From positions 1 to 20,725 of IMG/VR virus record IMGVR_UViG_3300031857_001692: DNA of 20,725 bases. One strand, 5' to 3'. Of this stretch, positions 14,095-20,725 are shown piece by piece; position 1 is the first letter of the stretch; each line of letters opens with the position of its first letter. The stretch comes from a virus. A program made the translations under genes and the position numbers. The notes beneath the pieces are model-generated. The model did not search any database, had not been told where the DNA came from, and saw nothing but the letters and a program-made list of their open reading frames with translations.

Positions 14095-14652
14095 ATGGTG
14101 AATAAACGCATAAGGCAGTCTGAGTCTGCTAGATATAGCAATACTAAGGATATTGGTAGGACTGTAGAGACTGCTGATAGCCGGCAGAATCGCGAAAAAC
14201 GCGTAATGGTGCCGATCGAGAATGAGCATCTAGAGAAGATCTTGGCTAAGAGCGGAGACATCGTAGATAACGTGCTGTCTCTATGTTTGAGCTCTGAGCC
14301 TGATGCTGTGCTCTTGCGCTATGTGTTAGACCGCATCCTGCCGCGGTCAGCGTCTGACGCATATCTTAAGGAGCGTGTTAGCCTTGGCATTGGCCCTCTC
14401 GAGCAGATAGATAATGTCATAGCGTTAGTTGCTGAACAAAAACTCACTCCAGGCGAGGGGACTAAGATAGCTCAGCTTATAGATCAACGCATTAAAGTGC
14501 AGCAGCATGTAGAGATACTGCGCAGGCTAGAGTCTATCGAGCATGCTATGCAGTCTACTGCGACAGAGCAATCTAAGCTAGACGACTTAAGGAGTAAGCT
14601 CGAGGGTCTGACTATAGATGCAGCGGCAATGCGAGTCGAGATCAAGCAGTGA
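14095..14652 (+). CDS. Small-terminase-like protein (185 aa)
   Basis: Residues about 42-84 (helices ending DAVLLRYVLDRILPR) and 101-150 (LTPGEGTKIAQLIDQRI followed by a Glu/Arg-rich helix) resemble from memory a phage/bacterial family with a C-terminal LTPxEAxxLxxLVE pattern found beside large terminases and believed to be TerS-like. The C-terminal 45 residues look like a coiled coil. TerS proteins recognise the packaging site on phage DNA and hand it to TerL. The N-terminus is basic (about residues 1-37), suited to DNA contact. The start has no clear Shine-Dalgarno; it lies in a stretch where most genes lack one. TerL is 2.8 kb downstream on the same strand. Confidence 0.55.
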   Translation: MVNKRIRQSESARYSNTKDIGRTVETADSRQNREKRVMVPIENEHLEKILAKSGDIVDNVLSLCLSSEPDAVLLRYVLDRILPRSASDAYLKERVSLGIGPLEQIDNVIALVAEQKLTPGEGTKIAQLIDQRIKVQQHVEILRRLESIEHAMQSTATEQSKLDDLRSKLEGLTIDAAAMRVEIKQ

Positions 14653-14705
14653 CATCATATATATAGTATACTGACAGCATATCACTTATGAGCATGGACA
14701 GTTAG

Positions 14706-16367
14706 ATGACTATTAACAGCACACTAGGTAGACGAGTAGCTACTGCGACGGGCGGACAGACGGCATTCACATTTTCATTTTCGATCTCGGATGAGTCAGA
14801 TATAAGCGTATATCATCGCGCTGCTGCTGATGACCCATCGCCATCAGATCTATTGACTCTCAATACAGATTATACAGTTACGATCAACGGCAGCTCGGGC
14901 GGCACAGTGACTCTAGTCGACGCTGCGGCTAACGGCGACATCGTCGTGATACAGCTGACGAGAGACTTAGAGAGGACGTCTGACTATACGACACTCACGA
15001 GCTATACAGCGGACAATCTTAATACCGATTTGGATAACTCTATACAGAGCGCTAAGCGCAATGCTGCTACTCTTGCGGTAACACCGAGCTACAATTACAG
15101 CTCAGCTCTGACTGATGCTGACTTATATCTACCAGTGCTTGGGGATGGTCAGTCTTGGCGCATGGCTAGCGACGGCTCTGAGATCGTAGCTTACACGACT
15201 CCTGAAGACGATCCTGGGGCCGCTGCTCTGCGTAGTGATTTAGCAGCTGCAACCGGCGCAACGCTTGTGGGCACTGCAACATATGCTGACGTACAGACTG
15301 CGCTAGATGCATTGGATGAGCGTGCGGCTATCTATGCTATAGATACTGGGGCTGCTAATGCTCTAGTAGTCACTCTGACTCCGGCCCCGACAGCGTACAA
15401 TACCGGGGAAGTATTGATTGTTAAGGCCGCTGCTGCTAATACTGGGGCTACGACGATCAATAAAAATGCCTTGGGGGTCAAGAGCATAACAGATTACACC
15501 GGTGCTGCTCTAACTGCTGGGGCTATAGCTGTTAGTCAGCTGCTCATACTTGTGTATGACGGCACTAAGTATATCTACGTCAACAATGTGAGTGCATCAG
15601 CTACAGCTTATCCACTGGGGTATCAATATGGGCTCGAAATCTCTAATAGTGTGGGTGATGACATACATGATATCACCCTGTCTACTGGCCGCTGTCGTGA
15701 CGCTGGGGATAGTTACAATATTTTGTCTGCTAGCACAATAACTAAGCGTATTGATGCTAACTGGGCTGCTGGAGATGCCCAAGGCGGATTTCCGTCAGGG
15801 TTGGTCTTGACTGGTGGCACTTGGTATAGATTTTTCGTCTTGAGCAAGACAGACGGTACTATAGACGCTGGTTTTGATACTTCCGCGACCGCTGCTAATC
15901 TAATCGCTGATGCCACTGCATACACTAAGTATCGTCAGCGTGGGTGGATCTACTACAACGCGAGTAATGAGATTGAGCAATTTTTGCAGGACGGGGACTG
16001 GTTCTTCTTGGTAGATCAAGAGGCATTTTTGGTTGCATCAGCTGCCGGGAACTACTCTGTGACAGCAGGTCCGATCGCGCTAGACTTGCCTGATCTAGAT
16101 CTCAAGTATACGCTGCGCGGCAATATTATCTGCTCGAGTGGCACTAATCGCAATACAGGTAGACTCTTTCGGAGCTATGAGGATAATACAATTGCGGTGC
16201 CCCCAGACGGTTGGACTATGTGCTACAACACGACTAATTTTGACGGTTACTCGGCTCATGAGAGTACCGGCAAGGCTGGCACTGGCACTGTATATATACG
16301 TACAGCTAACACACAGACAGTGACGGCTTATGTTAGGCTTATCAGCTGGATAGACCCAAGATTATAA
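14706..16367 (+). CDS. Tail fibre protein (553 aa)
   Basis: The N-terminal about 125 residues have the podophage fibre anchor pattern (GGQTAFTFSFSISDESDI, then LNTDYTVT, GGTVTL, and a YTADNLNTDLDNSIQ helix), which attaches the fibre to the tail. Residues about 200-300 contain a TGATTINKNALG-type module. The C-terminal 250 residues contain a module common in phage fibres: DDIHDITLSTGRCRD, TKRIDANWAAGDAQGG, TWYRFFVL, DAGFDTSATAANL and a YRQRGWI segment. This module probably ends in the receptor-contacting beta domain. The gene is complete. Its leader is weak (GGA 8 bases before the ATG). It is a second fibre besides the chaperone-bearing one at 19.3 kb. Confidence 0.85.
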   Translation: MTINSTLGRRVATATGGQTAFTFSFSISDESDISVYHRAAADDPSPSDLLTLNTDYTVTINGSSGGTVTLVDAAANGDIVVIQLTRDLERTSDYTTLTSYTADNLNTDLDNSIQSAKRNAATLAVTPSYNYSSALTDADLYLPVLGDGQSWRMASDGSEIVAYTTPEDDPGAAALRSDLAAATGATLVGTATYADVQTALDALDERAAIYAIDTGAANALVVTLTPAPTAYNTGEVLIVKAAAANTGATTINKNALGVKSITDYTGAALTAGAIAVSQLLILVYDGTKYIYVNNVSASATAYPLGYQYGLEISNSVGDDIHDITLSTGRCRDAGDSYNILSASTITKRIDANWAAGDAQGGFPSGLVLTGGTWYRFFVLSKTDGTIDAGFDTSATAANLIADATAYTKYRQRGWIYYNASNEIEQFLQDGDWFFLVDQEAFLVASAAGNYSVTAGPIALDLPDLDLKYTLRGNIICSSGTNRNTGRLFRSYEDNTIAVPPDGWTMCYNTTNFDGYSAHESTGKAGTGTVYIRTANTQTVTAYVRLISWIDPRL

Positions 16368-16398
16368 GATGATTAACAGCAACATTGCATGGTGATCG

Positions 16399-16836
16399 AT
16401 GGCCGTCAAAAACAGGGACGAAAGAGACTTACAGATTGCGTTAATGGAGTGGCTCTGTCGGGTCAAGCCGCATCTATTTAATATGACCTTCTCTGTGCCA
16501 AACGAGGGCGCTAGAAGCTGGGGCGCTGCTAAAGACTTAACGAGGATGGGTATGCGCTCTGGAGTACCTGACGTCTGTATCGCATACCCTAAAGGCACGT
16601 ACTGCGGGCTATTTCTTGAGCTTAAAAAGTGCAAGAAGGACTCATCCGACGGTCGCTCCGGTGTGCTATCAGAGACACAAAAAGACTGGATCAGCAAGCT
16701 TAACTGCGCTGGATATCTAGCATTGTGCGCTTGGGGGATTGATGAGGCTCACACTATTATTAATCACTACGATTCATATGGTACCAATTTGGTCCACATT
16801 GGGGGTGGCAAGTGGCAATTAATCCAGCACAGCTAA
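16399..16836 (+). CDS. VRR-NUC domain nuclease (145 aa)
   Basis: The domain fills the protein. E8 and Q12 are in the first helix; GVPDV (55-59) supplies Asp58; the strand FLELKK supplies E74 and K76 of the ExK motif; and SETQKDW (91-97) gives Q94. All belong to the PD-(D/E)XK fold of the VRR-NUC family. Stand-alone phage VRR-NUC proteins cut structured DNA such as flaps or Holliday junctions and may process packaging substrates or replication intermediates. No clear leader precedes the ATG. The 3' end overlaps the next gene by 25 bases. Confidence 0.85.
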   Translation: MAVKNRDERDLQIALMEWLCRVKPHLFNMTFSVPNEGARSWGAAKDLTRMGMRSGVPDVCIAYPKGTYCGLFLELKKCKKDSSDGRSGVLSETQKDWISKLNCAGYLALCAWGIDEAHTIINHYDSYGTNLVHIGGGKWQLIQHS

Positions 16837-17309
16837 TCAAGCTCGTAATTAACCCGACATTGCGCAAGATGGGTGAGCACTCTCCGAACGCGGTGATACT
16901 GCTTCTAGCTACTGCTGCTAGCGAGTCACAATGCGGCACTTATCTCGGACAGTCACCGAGTTTCAAGGGCTGCGCGCTTGGGATATACCAGATGGAGCTA
17001 GCTACATATAACGATATCTTGACTAACTATCTGGGGTTTCGAGACAAGTATCATCAGCAATTAATTAAGAATCTTCGCTTAGACGGAATCCAAGAGCATG
17101 AAGCTCTATGCTATAACTTAGAGCTTGCTACAGCATTTGCGAGACTGCATTACTTAAGAGTGCCGGAACCAATTCCGAGCAGATTTGATACGCAAGCAGT
17201 CTGGGAATATTACAAAGAGCACTACAATACTGACAAGGGAGCAGCTACTAAGCAGCACTTTATAACTGCATTCGACAAGTACGTTGCTCCGTATATGCTG
17301 CATAACTAG
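16812..17309 (+). CDS. Lysozyme/transglycosylase-like phage protein (165 aa)
   Basis: The GTG start has GGGGG about 6 bases upstream. A helix carrying AASESQCG (35-42) with Glu38, followed by ALGIYQMELAT (55-65), resembles from memory a family of podophage proteins with the pattern AxESxxG...LGLxQMEPAT, thought to have a lysozyme-like fold with the Glu as catalytic acid. No signal peptide or membrane segment is visible. It could be an endolysin or a virion-associated muralytic protein; lysis would need a holin such as the small membrane gene just downstream on the other strand. Function is inferred from motif similarity. Confidence 0.6.
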   Translation: MAINPAQLIKLVINPTLRKMGEHSPNAVILLLATAASESQCGTYLGQSPSFKGCALGIYQMELATYNDILTNYLGFRDKYHQQLIKNLRLDGIQEHEALCYNLELATAFARLHYLRVPEPIPSRFDTQAVWEYYKEHYNTDKGAATKQHFITAFDKYVAPYMLHN

Positions 17310-17312
17310 CAA

Positions 17313-17459
17313 CTAATCTATGACATCTACCACAGTAGTAGCGATAGCGGCCTCGTCAACGTCAAAACACATGTTAAGACCTAAGCAAGCTACTTTCTCG
17401 GCGACATATATCACAGCGGTAAGCACAATGGTTAATATTGCGGCCTTTTTCTGGTTCAT
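17313..17459 (-). CDS. Small membrane protein on the reverse strand, holin-like candidate (48 aa)
   Basis: This frame lies entirely in the gap between the lysozyme-like gene (ends 17309) and terL (starts 17508). The ATG (complement of 17457-17459) has AAGGG about 7 bases upstream. A short basic start (MNQKK), one hydrophobic helix (about 6-25) and an acidic helical tail with VDEAAIATTVVDVI resemble small phage membrane proteins often found near endolysins. A rival rightward frame at 17320-17511 also encodes a hydrophobic stretch but has no leader and overlaps the terL start. Which strand is used is not certain. Confidence 0.42.
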   Translation of the reverse strand: MNQKKAAILTIVLTAVIYVAEKVACLGLNMCFDVDEAAIATTVVDVID

Positions 17460-17507
17460 AGTATTGCCCTTGGTGTGTGTTGCCCTACTTATAAGTATAG
17501 ACTTAAT

Positions 17508-18815
17508 ATGATCGTAACACTCCCGCACAAATTCACATCCCGAGACTATCAGGTCGCACCAATCAGACAGTTCGCTGACGGGTGCAAGCGCATAATTCTA
17601 TTATGGCATAGGCGAGCAGGAAAAGACAAAACATCTTTGCAATTAATGACTTACGGAGCGATATCCAGGGTGGGCTTATACTTGTACATGTTTCCAGAGC
17701 TTGGGCAAGCGCGTAAAGTAATCTGGAATGGTATTGATAAGGATGGTATGCGTTTTCTCGATCATATCCCACGAGAGCTCATCCGCAGCGTCAATAATAC
17801 GGAGATGTCAGTCACTCTAATCAACGGATCAATTATTCAAATGGCTGGCTCTGACAGATACGACAATCTGATGGGCGCTAACCCAGTAGGGCTCATCCTG
17901 TCTGAGTACAGTATCCAGAAGCCCGAAGCTTGGCGGTACTTCTCACCTATGCTGCTGGAAAATGGTGGATTTGCCATATTTCCTTACACCCCGCGGGGGC
18001 AGAATCATGGATACGATCTATATAATAGAGCGCTAGAATCACCGAAATGGTACGTCGACACTAAAACGGTTTCCGACACTGGCGTCATGACAGAGCAAAT
18101 GATCGAGGAAGAACGTCAGTCTGGAATGCCTGAGGAGCTCATACAACAAGAGTATTATTGCAGCTTCGAAGCCGCGCTGGTCGGCAGCTACTACGCAAAA
18201 GAACTGCGTCTTGCTGCACTGCAAGACCGCATCAGAGATTTCGACATCGAGACCGGAATACCCTGTGTCACAGCTTGGGATATCGGTAACTCAGACGCTA
18301 CATCGATTTGGATCATGCAACCAGTCGGCCGTGAGTTGCGGCTTATCTATTATATAGAGGATAACTTTCAGCCTCCAGAATACTACGCATCTATACTGTT
18401 TAATCTCCAGTATGAGCTTAAAATACGCTACGCAAAGCACTGGCTACCACATGATGCGTTCAACAACATCTTCGCACTTGGCGGGCGTTCTACAGTTGAC
18501 GTAATGCGCAAACACGGTTTGCAGGCAACACAAGCTGACAGGGCAAGCATTGTTGAAGGCATTGCTTCAGCTAGATATCTATTCCCACGTTTTGTGTTTC
18601 ATAAGACCAATTGCCAAAAAGGCATTGAAGCCCTCAAGTCTTATCGTTCGGAATACGACGCTAAACACCACACCTATAAAAAGTCACCGGTACATGACTG
18701 GTCTTCGCACGCCGCGGACGCCTTCCGGTACCTTTGCACTTCTTGGAGGGATAGATTTATGGATGACAGGAAGCAGCAGATAACAAAACTAAAAGAATGG
18801 GAGTTGCGGCTATAG
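17508..18815 (+). CDS. terL: Terminase large subunit (435 aa)
   Basis: The motor of DNA packaging. Visible parts are a deviant Walker A HRRAGKDKTS (34-43), a Walker B-like hydrophobic strand VGLILSEY (127-134) where Ser-Glu replaces the usual Asp-Glu, a TPRG coupling motif (161-164), and the RNase H-like nuclease with Asp258 in AWDIG and the C-terminal HDWSSHAADAFRY (396-408) acidic motif. Length is usual for the short podophage TerL class. The frame can be read from 17475, but ATG 17508 (MIVTLPHKF) matches the usual family start; neither has a good leader. Unusually, no portal gene follows: a non-coding stretch and then leftward fibre genes do. Confidence 0.92.
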   Translation: MIVTLPHKFTSRDYQVAPIRQFADGCKRIILLWHRRAGKDKTSLQLMTYGAISRVGLYLYMFPELGQARKVIWNGIDKDGMRFLDHIPRELIRSVNNTEMSVTLINGSIIQMAGSDRYDNLMGANPVGLILSEYSIQKPEAWRYFSPMLLENGGFAIFPYTPRGQNHGYDLYNRALESPKWYVDTKTVSDTGVMTEQMIEEERQSGMPEELIQQEYYCSFEAALVGSYYAKELRLAALQDRIRDFDIETGIPCVTAWDIGNSDATSIWIMQPVGRELRLIYYIEDNFQPPEYYASILFNLQYELKIRYAKHWLPHDAFNNIFALGGRSTVDVMRKHGLQATQADRASIVEGIASARYLFPRFVFHKTNCQKGIEALKSYRSEYDAKHHTYKKSPVHDWSSHAADAFRYLCTSWRDRFMDDRKQQITKLKEWELRL

Positions 18816-18821
18816 CTATAA

Positions 18822-18841
18822 CAGGTCATGCCCCTGACCTG
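18822..18841. terminator. Hairpin after terL
   Basis: CAGGTCA and TGACCTG form a perfect 7-bp stem with a TGCCCC loop seven bases after the terL stop. No T run follows, so it is at most a weak terminator or a 3' stability element. Confidence 0.4.
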
Positions 18842-18911
18842 AAGAATAACCGCGGACATAGTCTAGTCTATGTATAACACCATGTCAACATTATCCATGC
18901 TATACTTAGCT

Positions 18912-18983
18912 TGCCGGATGGTCTAATGCAAGATTTAGCGGTAGTTCAGTAGCTAAGATGTGGGTTCAAATCCCACTCCGGCA
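18912..18983 (+). ncRNA. tRNA-like element with abnormal anticodon arm
   Basis: A perfect 7-bp acceptor stem (TGCCGGA/TCCGGCA) and a perfect T arm (GTGGG-TTCAAAT-CCCAC, 18960-18976) with consensus T loop enclose a region of tRNA-like total length (72 bases). The rest is abnormal: a 4-bp stem with a 6-base loop (18921-18934), and a TTAGC/GCTAA hairpin with a 12-base loop instead of the 7-base anticodon loop. No anticodon can be assigned, and CAA rather than CCA follows. It may be a tRNA remnant, an attachment-site relic or a tRNA mimic. Confidence 0.55.
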
Positions 18984-19020
18984 CAACCCTTGCGCAATAC
19001 CTAACTATGGTATATGCTGT

Positions 19021-19053
19021 AGTTATGTATCTTCTTCCATTGGATACATAACT
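19021..19053. repeat. 11-bp perfect inverted repeat
   Basis: AGTTATGTATC (19021-19031) and GATACATAACT (19043-19053) are exact complements around an 11-base loop. The first arm also pairs with TAACTA at 19002-19007, so two hairpins exclude each other. It may be an attenuator-like switch or a protein-binding palindrome. Confidence 0.6.
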
Positions 19054-19081
19054 TCCTTATTGGGCTGTTGTCCTGTGTGTT

Positions 19082-19106
19082 GCCTCGGGGCTATCCTACC
19101 CGGGGC
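19082..19106. terminator. GC-rich hairpin after the leftward 59-aa gene
   Basis: GCCTCGGG (19082-19089) pairs with CCCGGGGC (19099-19106), eight pairs including one G-T, around a 9-base loop. It lies 6 bases beyond the stop of the leftward gene. Read leftward it is not followed by a T run, so termination is uncertain. Confidence 0.45.
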
Positions 19107-19111
19107 AAACT

Positions 19112-19291
19112 TTAGTAAGCTCTAAATATTGTGATTAGTACATCCTCGCTATCGTAATCAATGCCTGAATTTTCTATCTCATCACAGATTTTGTGTAATT
19201 CTGCCACGGATTTCACAACCAGATTCAGGTATTCCATGTCTCTTTTGTGCTTGTATGCTTCTAATCTCTCCAACCTTGCCTTAGTTGACAT
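19112..19291 (-). CDS. Small hypothetical protein coupled to tail fibre (59 aa)
   Basis: The ATG (complement of 19289-19291) overlaps the TAA of the fibre gene (TAATG), so it is translated after the fibre by re-initiation. The 59 codons end at TAA (complement of 19112-19114). The peptide is helical, basic at the start (MSTKARLERLEAYKHKR) and acidic at the end (DEIENSGIDYDSED), with a heptad-like Leu pattern. No family recognised. Coupling to a fibre suggests a fibre assembly or attachment helper, by inference only. Confidence 0.55.
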   Translation of the reverse strand: MSTKARLERLEAYKHKRDMEYLNLVVKSVAELHKICDEIENSGIDYDSEDVLITIFRAY

Positions 19292-20725
19292 TATAGAGCT
19301 CCAAGAATCTTAGATATTGAGTCAGATTCTAGTTTTGTTATTCTGTCCTCTAACTTTTTAATTCTATCCTCAGACATGGCTACGTATTCTTGAAACGCTT
19401 TGACCAGCGGCGGGAAGAATTCACCGTATCTTAAGAAATAATCTTCACCATCTCTAACGAAACCAGCAAAATCATTGCTGTCAATCCCCTGGTCTTTCAT
19501 TAGCTGCTCTACTTCTTGCGCAATGAACCCCTGATGCTTTCTTTTGTAAGTCTTTAGATTACCCCGGGCGTCTAGATGCTCTTTCCAGCGGTATTCTACC
19601 GGCCTTAAGCCCATCACAAAGTCATAGCCTAGCTTGCTGTCATAGATGAGCTCTTTTTTTTTGGCATCCGATGTATTAATTGAGCCATCAGTTGCCCAGA
19701 CCTCAGTCCATAAAGCGCCGGAAGTACCGCAGCTTGCTTGGCTTGAGCTGTTCGGTCTTAGGTGCGGGTCTCCAATTACGTAACTTGCTACACCGCCACA
19801 TGCAATGTTCATCGAGTTGGCAATACTTGGTGTGCGATATATCCCAGTATCAATATCCCCGGCAAATGTAACGCTTGGAGATCCGGCGGTTCCCAGCGGG
19901 ACAATGCACTGTGTGGATGCGACTGTAAATGCGGAGCTGGTCAGCGAGGCATAAGAAGTTCCGCCTGCCGCAAAATTAAGCGTATTAGCAGCTGAGTTAT
20001 AAATGCCAGTGTCAGGGTCACCGCCAAAGCTATAGGTTGGGGCCGCAGCACTGCCTACGGCTGACTGCAATTGACCAGTAGTAATAATGTTAGTGCCATT
20101 ATCGGTGATATTGGTGGTAAATAGGTTGGCCCATACTGCGCCGGCTGCGCCCAGGTCGTATGTAGCTGTAGAGTTAGGGATTATATCGCCAAAAGTTGTT
20201 ATTCCACTATTGGAGGTTTGGAGCATTGACGTTCCGCCAACAGCAAGAATCATTGTATCTATCCCGGCTCTATAAATGCCTGTGTTAGTGTCTGCGCTGA
20301 ATGTGATAGACGGTGCTAGAGCTGTACCATCAGGGGCATAAATAGGTAGTGTTGATGTGATTGCAGTGGTATCTATCGTCGCTCTTAATGAGCCGCCGGT
20401 AGATACCCCAAGGCTATCCGCACCTATATTGTATAGACCGGTATTAGTGTCTGCGGTAAACGCAAGACTTGGAGCTGCTGCGCTTCCAGCTGATAACTTG
20501 GTAATACCTGACGTAGTTAAGTCGTTGGCAATCGTAATTCCTGACGTAGTGATCGTTTGTCTTAGTACGCCGCCCGCCGACAATCCATAGTTATCAGCGC
20601 CTATTCGGTATAGCCCACTGTCTGTGTCGCTAGTAAAAACCATCGCCGGACTTCCCGCTGACCCATCAGCAAGTTTTAGCGTCGATGAAGACTGTATGCC
20701 GTTATTAACCACTAAACCAGTAGAA
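19291..20725 (-). CDS. Tail fibre/spike with S74 intramolecular chaperone (5' part beyond window)
   Basis: The frame is open through the right edge; the GTG at 20712 is internal, so the N-terminus is missing. The visible part has at least five degenerate repeats of about 50-80 residues, each with a GSAxxPxxxFxxDxDTGxY core and a following GG (about 20670 to 19783), building a beta-rich shaft. The last about 125 residues are a Peptidase_S74 chaperone: INTSDAKKKE with the likely self-cleavage Ser (codon 19669-19671), GLRPVEYRW, HQGFIAQEVEQ, a LRYGEFFPPLVKA segment, then a coiled coil. S74 domains trimerise fibres and are then cut off. This domain is found in endosialidases and many phage fibres and spikes. 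Coupled downstream to the 59-aa gene. Confidence 0.9.
   Translation of the reverse strand, partial: STGLVVNNGIQSSSTLKLADGSAGSPAMVFTSDTDSGLYRIGADNYGLSAGGVLRQTITTSGITIANDLTTSGITKLSAGSAAAPSLAFTADTNTGLYNIGADSLGVSTGGSLRATIDTTAITSTLPIYAPDGTALAPSITFSADTNTGIYRAGIDTMILAVGGTSMLQTSNSGITTFGDIIPNSTATYDLGAAGAVWANLFTTNITDNGTNIITTGQLQSAVGSAAAPTYSFGGDPDTGIYNSAANTLNFAAGGTSYASLTSSAFTVASTQCIVPLGTAGSPSVTFAGDIDTGIYRTPSIANSMNIACGGVASYVIGDPHLRPNSSSQASCGTSGALWTEVWATDGSINTSDAKKKELIYDSKLGYDFVMGLRPVEYRWKEHLDARGNLKTYKRKHQGFIAQEVEQLMKDQGIDSNDFAGFVRDGEDYFLRYGEFFPPLVKAFQEYVAMSEDRIKKLEDRITKLESDSISKILGAL

Larger units (their letters stand above)
18816..19111. other. Structured non-coding region after terL
   Basis: Almost 300 bases without a gene. 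In order: a 7-bp hairpin CAGGTCA/TGACCTG (18822-18841) right after the terL stop, a TATACT -10-like word (18901-18906), a tRNA-like element (18912-18983), a TAACTA/TAGTTA stem (19002-19025) that competes with an 11-bp stem (19021-19053), and a GC-rich stem (19082-19106). The density of stems suggests a transcribed structured RNA or regulatory leader; this is inference. Confidence 0.55.

Noticed and set aside
17320-17511. Rightward 63-aa hydrophobic frame before terL
   Set aside because: No leader, overlaps the terL start; the reverse-strand frame in the same gap has a leader and a better start. Not fully excluded.
18883-18888. Leftward TTGACA -35 facing terL
   Set aside because: A perfect -35, but the base-17 -10 is only TAGACT (4 of 6) and it would transcribe antisense into terL without a gene; not strong enough to list.
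1-20725. Integrase, CI-type repressor, transposase, CRISPR array, toxin-antitoxin pair
   Set aside because: Looked for on both strands through the protein products and repeats; none could be supported in this window.

Overview
This window is part of a tailed-phage (podovirus-type) genome or a phage-plasmid. It carries a short-tail gateway/nozzle/internal-protein cluster, a RecT plus YqaJ recombination pair, a large terminase, a small-terminase-like protein, two different tail fibres and many small phage genes. Perfect sigma70-type promoters, Shine-Dalgarno leaders and a perfect TTATCCACA DnaA box point to a bacterial host, most likely proteobacterial; the species cannot be read from the sequence. 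Both edges cut genes: an internal virion protein on the left and a tail fibre on the right.

Layout. (1) 1-9069, all leftward: three unknown early proteins, YqaJ exonuclease, RecT annealing protein, two small membrane proteins, a conserved-looking small protein, a charged coiled-coil protein, gp11-like adaptor, gp12-like nozzle, gp14-like and gp15-like internal proteins. (2) 9070-9176: interlocked divergent promoters with 9-bp direct repeats. (3) 9177-9855, rightward: a small basic protein and an ankyrin-repeat protein. (4) 9856-10392: non-coding, with DnaA boxes, an 18-bp alternating CG tract, a very AT-rich stretch and 10-bp tandem repeats; it looks like a replication origin. (5) 10393-13004, rightward: seven genes, two of them small winged-helix proteins of the excisionase/AlpA type, the rest unrecognised. 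The first part of this cluster prefers AGA/AGG arginine codons. (6) 13046-13646, leftward: a membrane peptide, a third excisionase-type regulator and an unknown protein. (7) 13647-13841: a second divergent promoter region, its rightward promoter almost perfect consensus with a palindrome over the -10. (8) 13842-18815, rightward: unknown 69-aa protein, small-terminase-like protein, tail fibre, VRR-NUC nuclease, lysozyme-like protein, large terminase, with a small reverse-strand membrane gene in the gap before terL. (9) 18816-19111: non-coding, with a tRNA-like element and mutually exclusive hairpins. (10) 19112-20725, leftward: a 59-aa protein coupled to a repeat-rich fibre with an S74 intramolecular chaperone.

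How it fits together. The leftward unit would provide recombination-dependent replication and then tail assembly; the second rightward unit provides packaging and host recognition. The centre (9.1-13.8 kb) has origin-like DNA, two divergent promoter switches, three AlpA/Xis-like regulators and unknown genes, with no integrase and no CI/Cro-type repressor recognised. This is the part most likely to hold an undescribed maintenance or decision system. Capsid and portal genes must lie outside the window.
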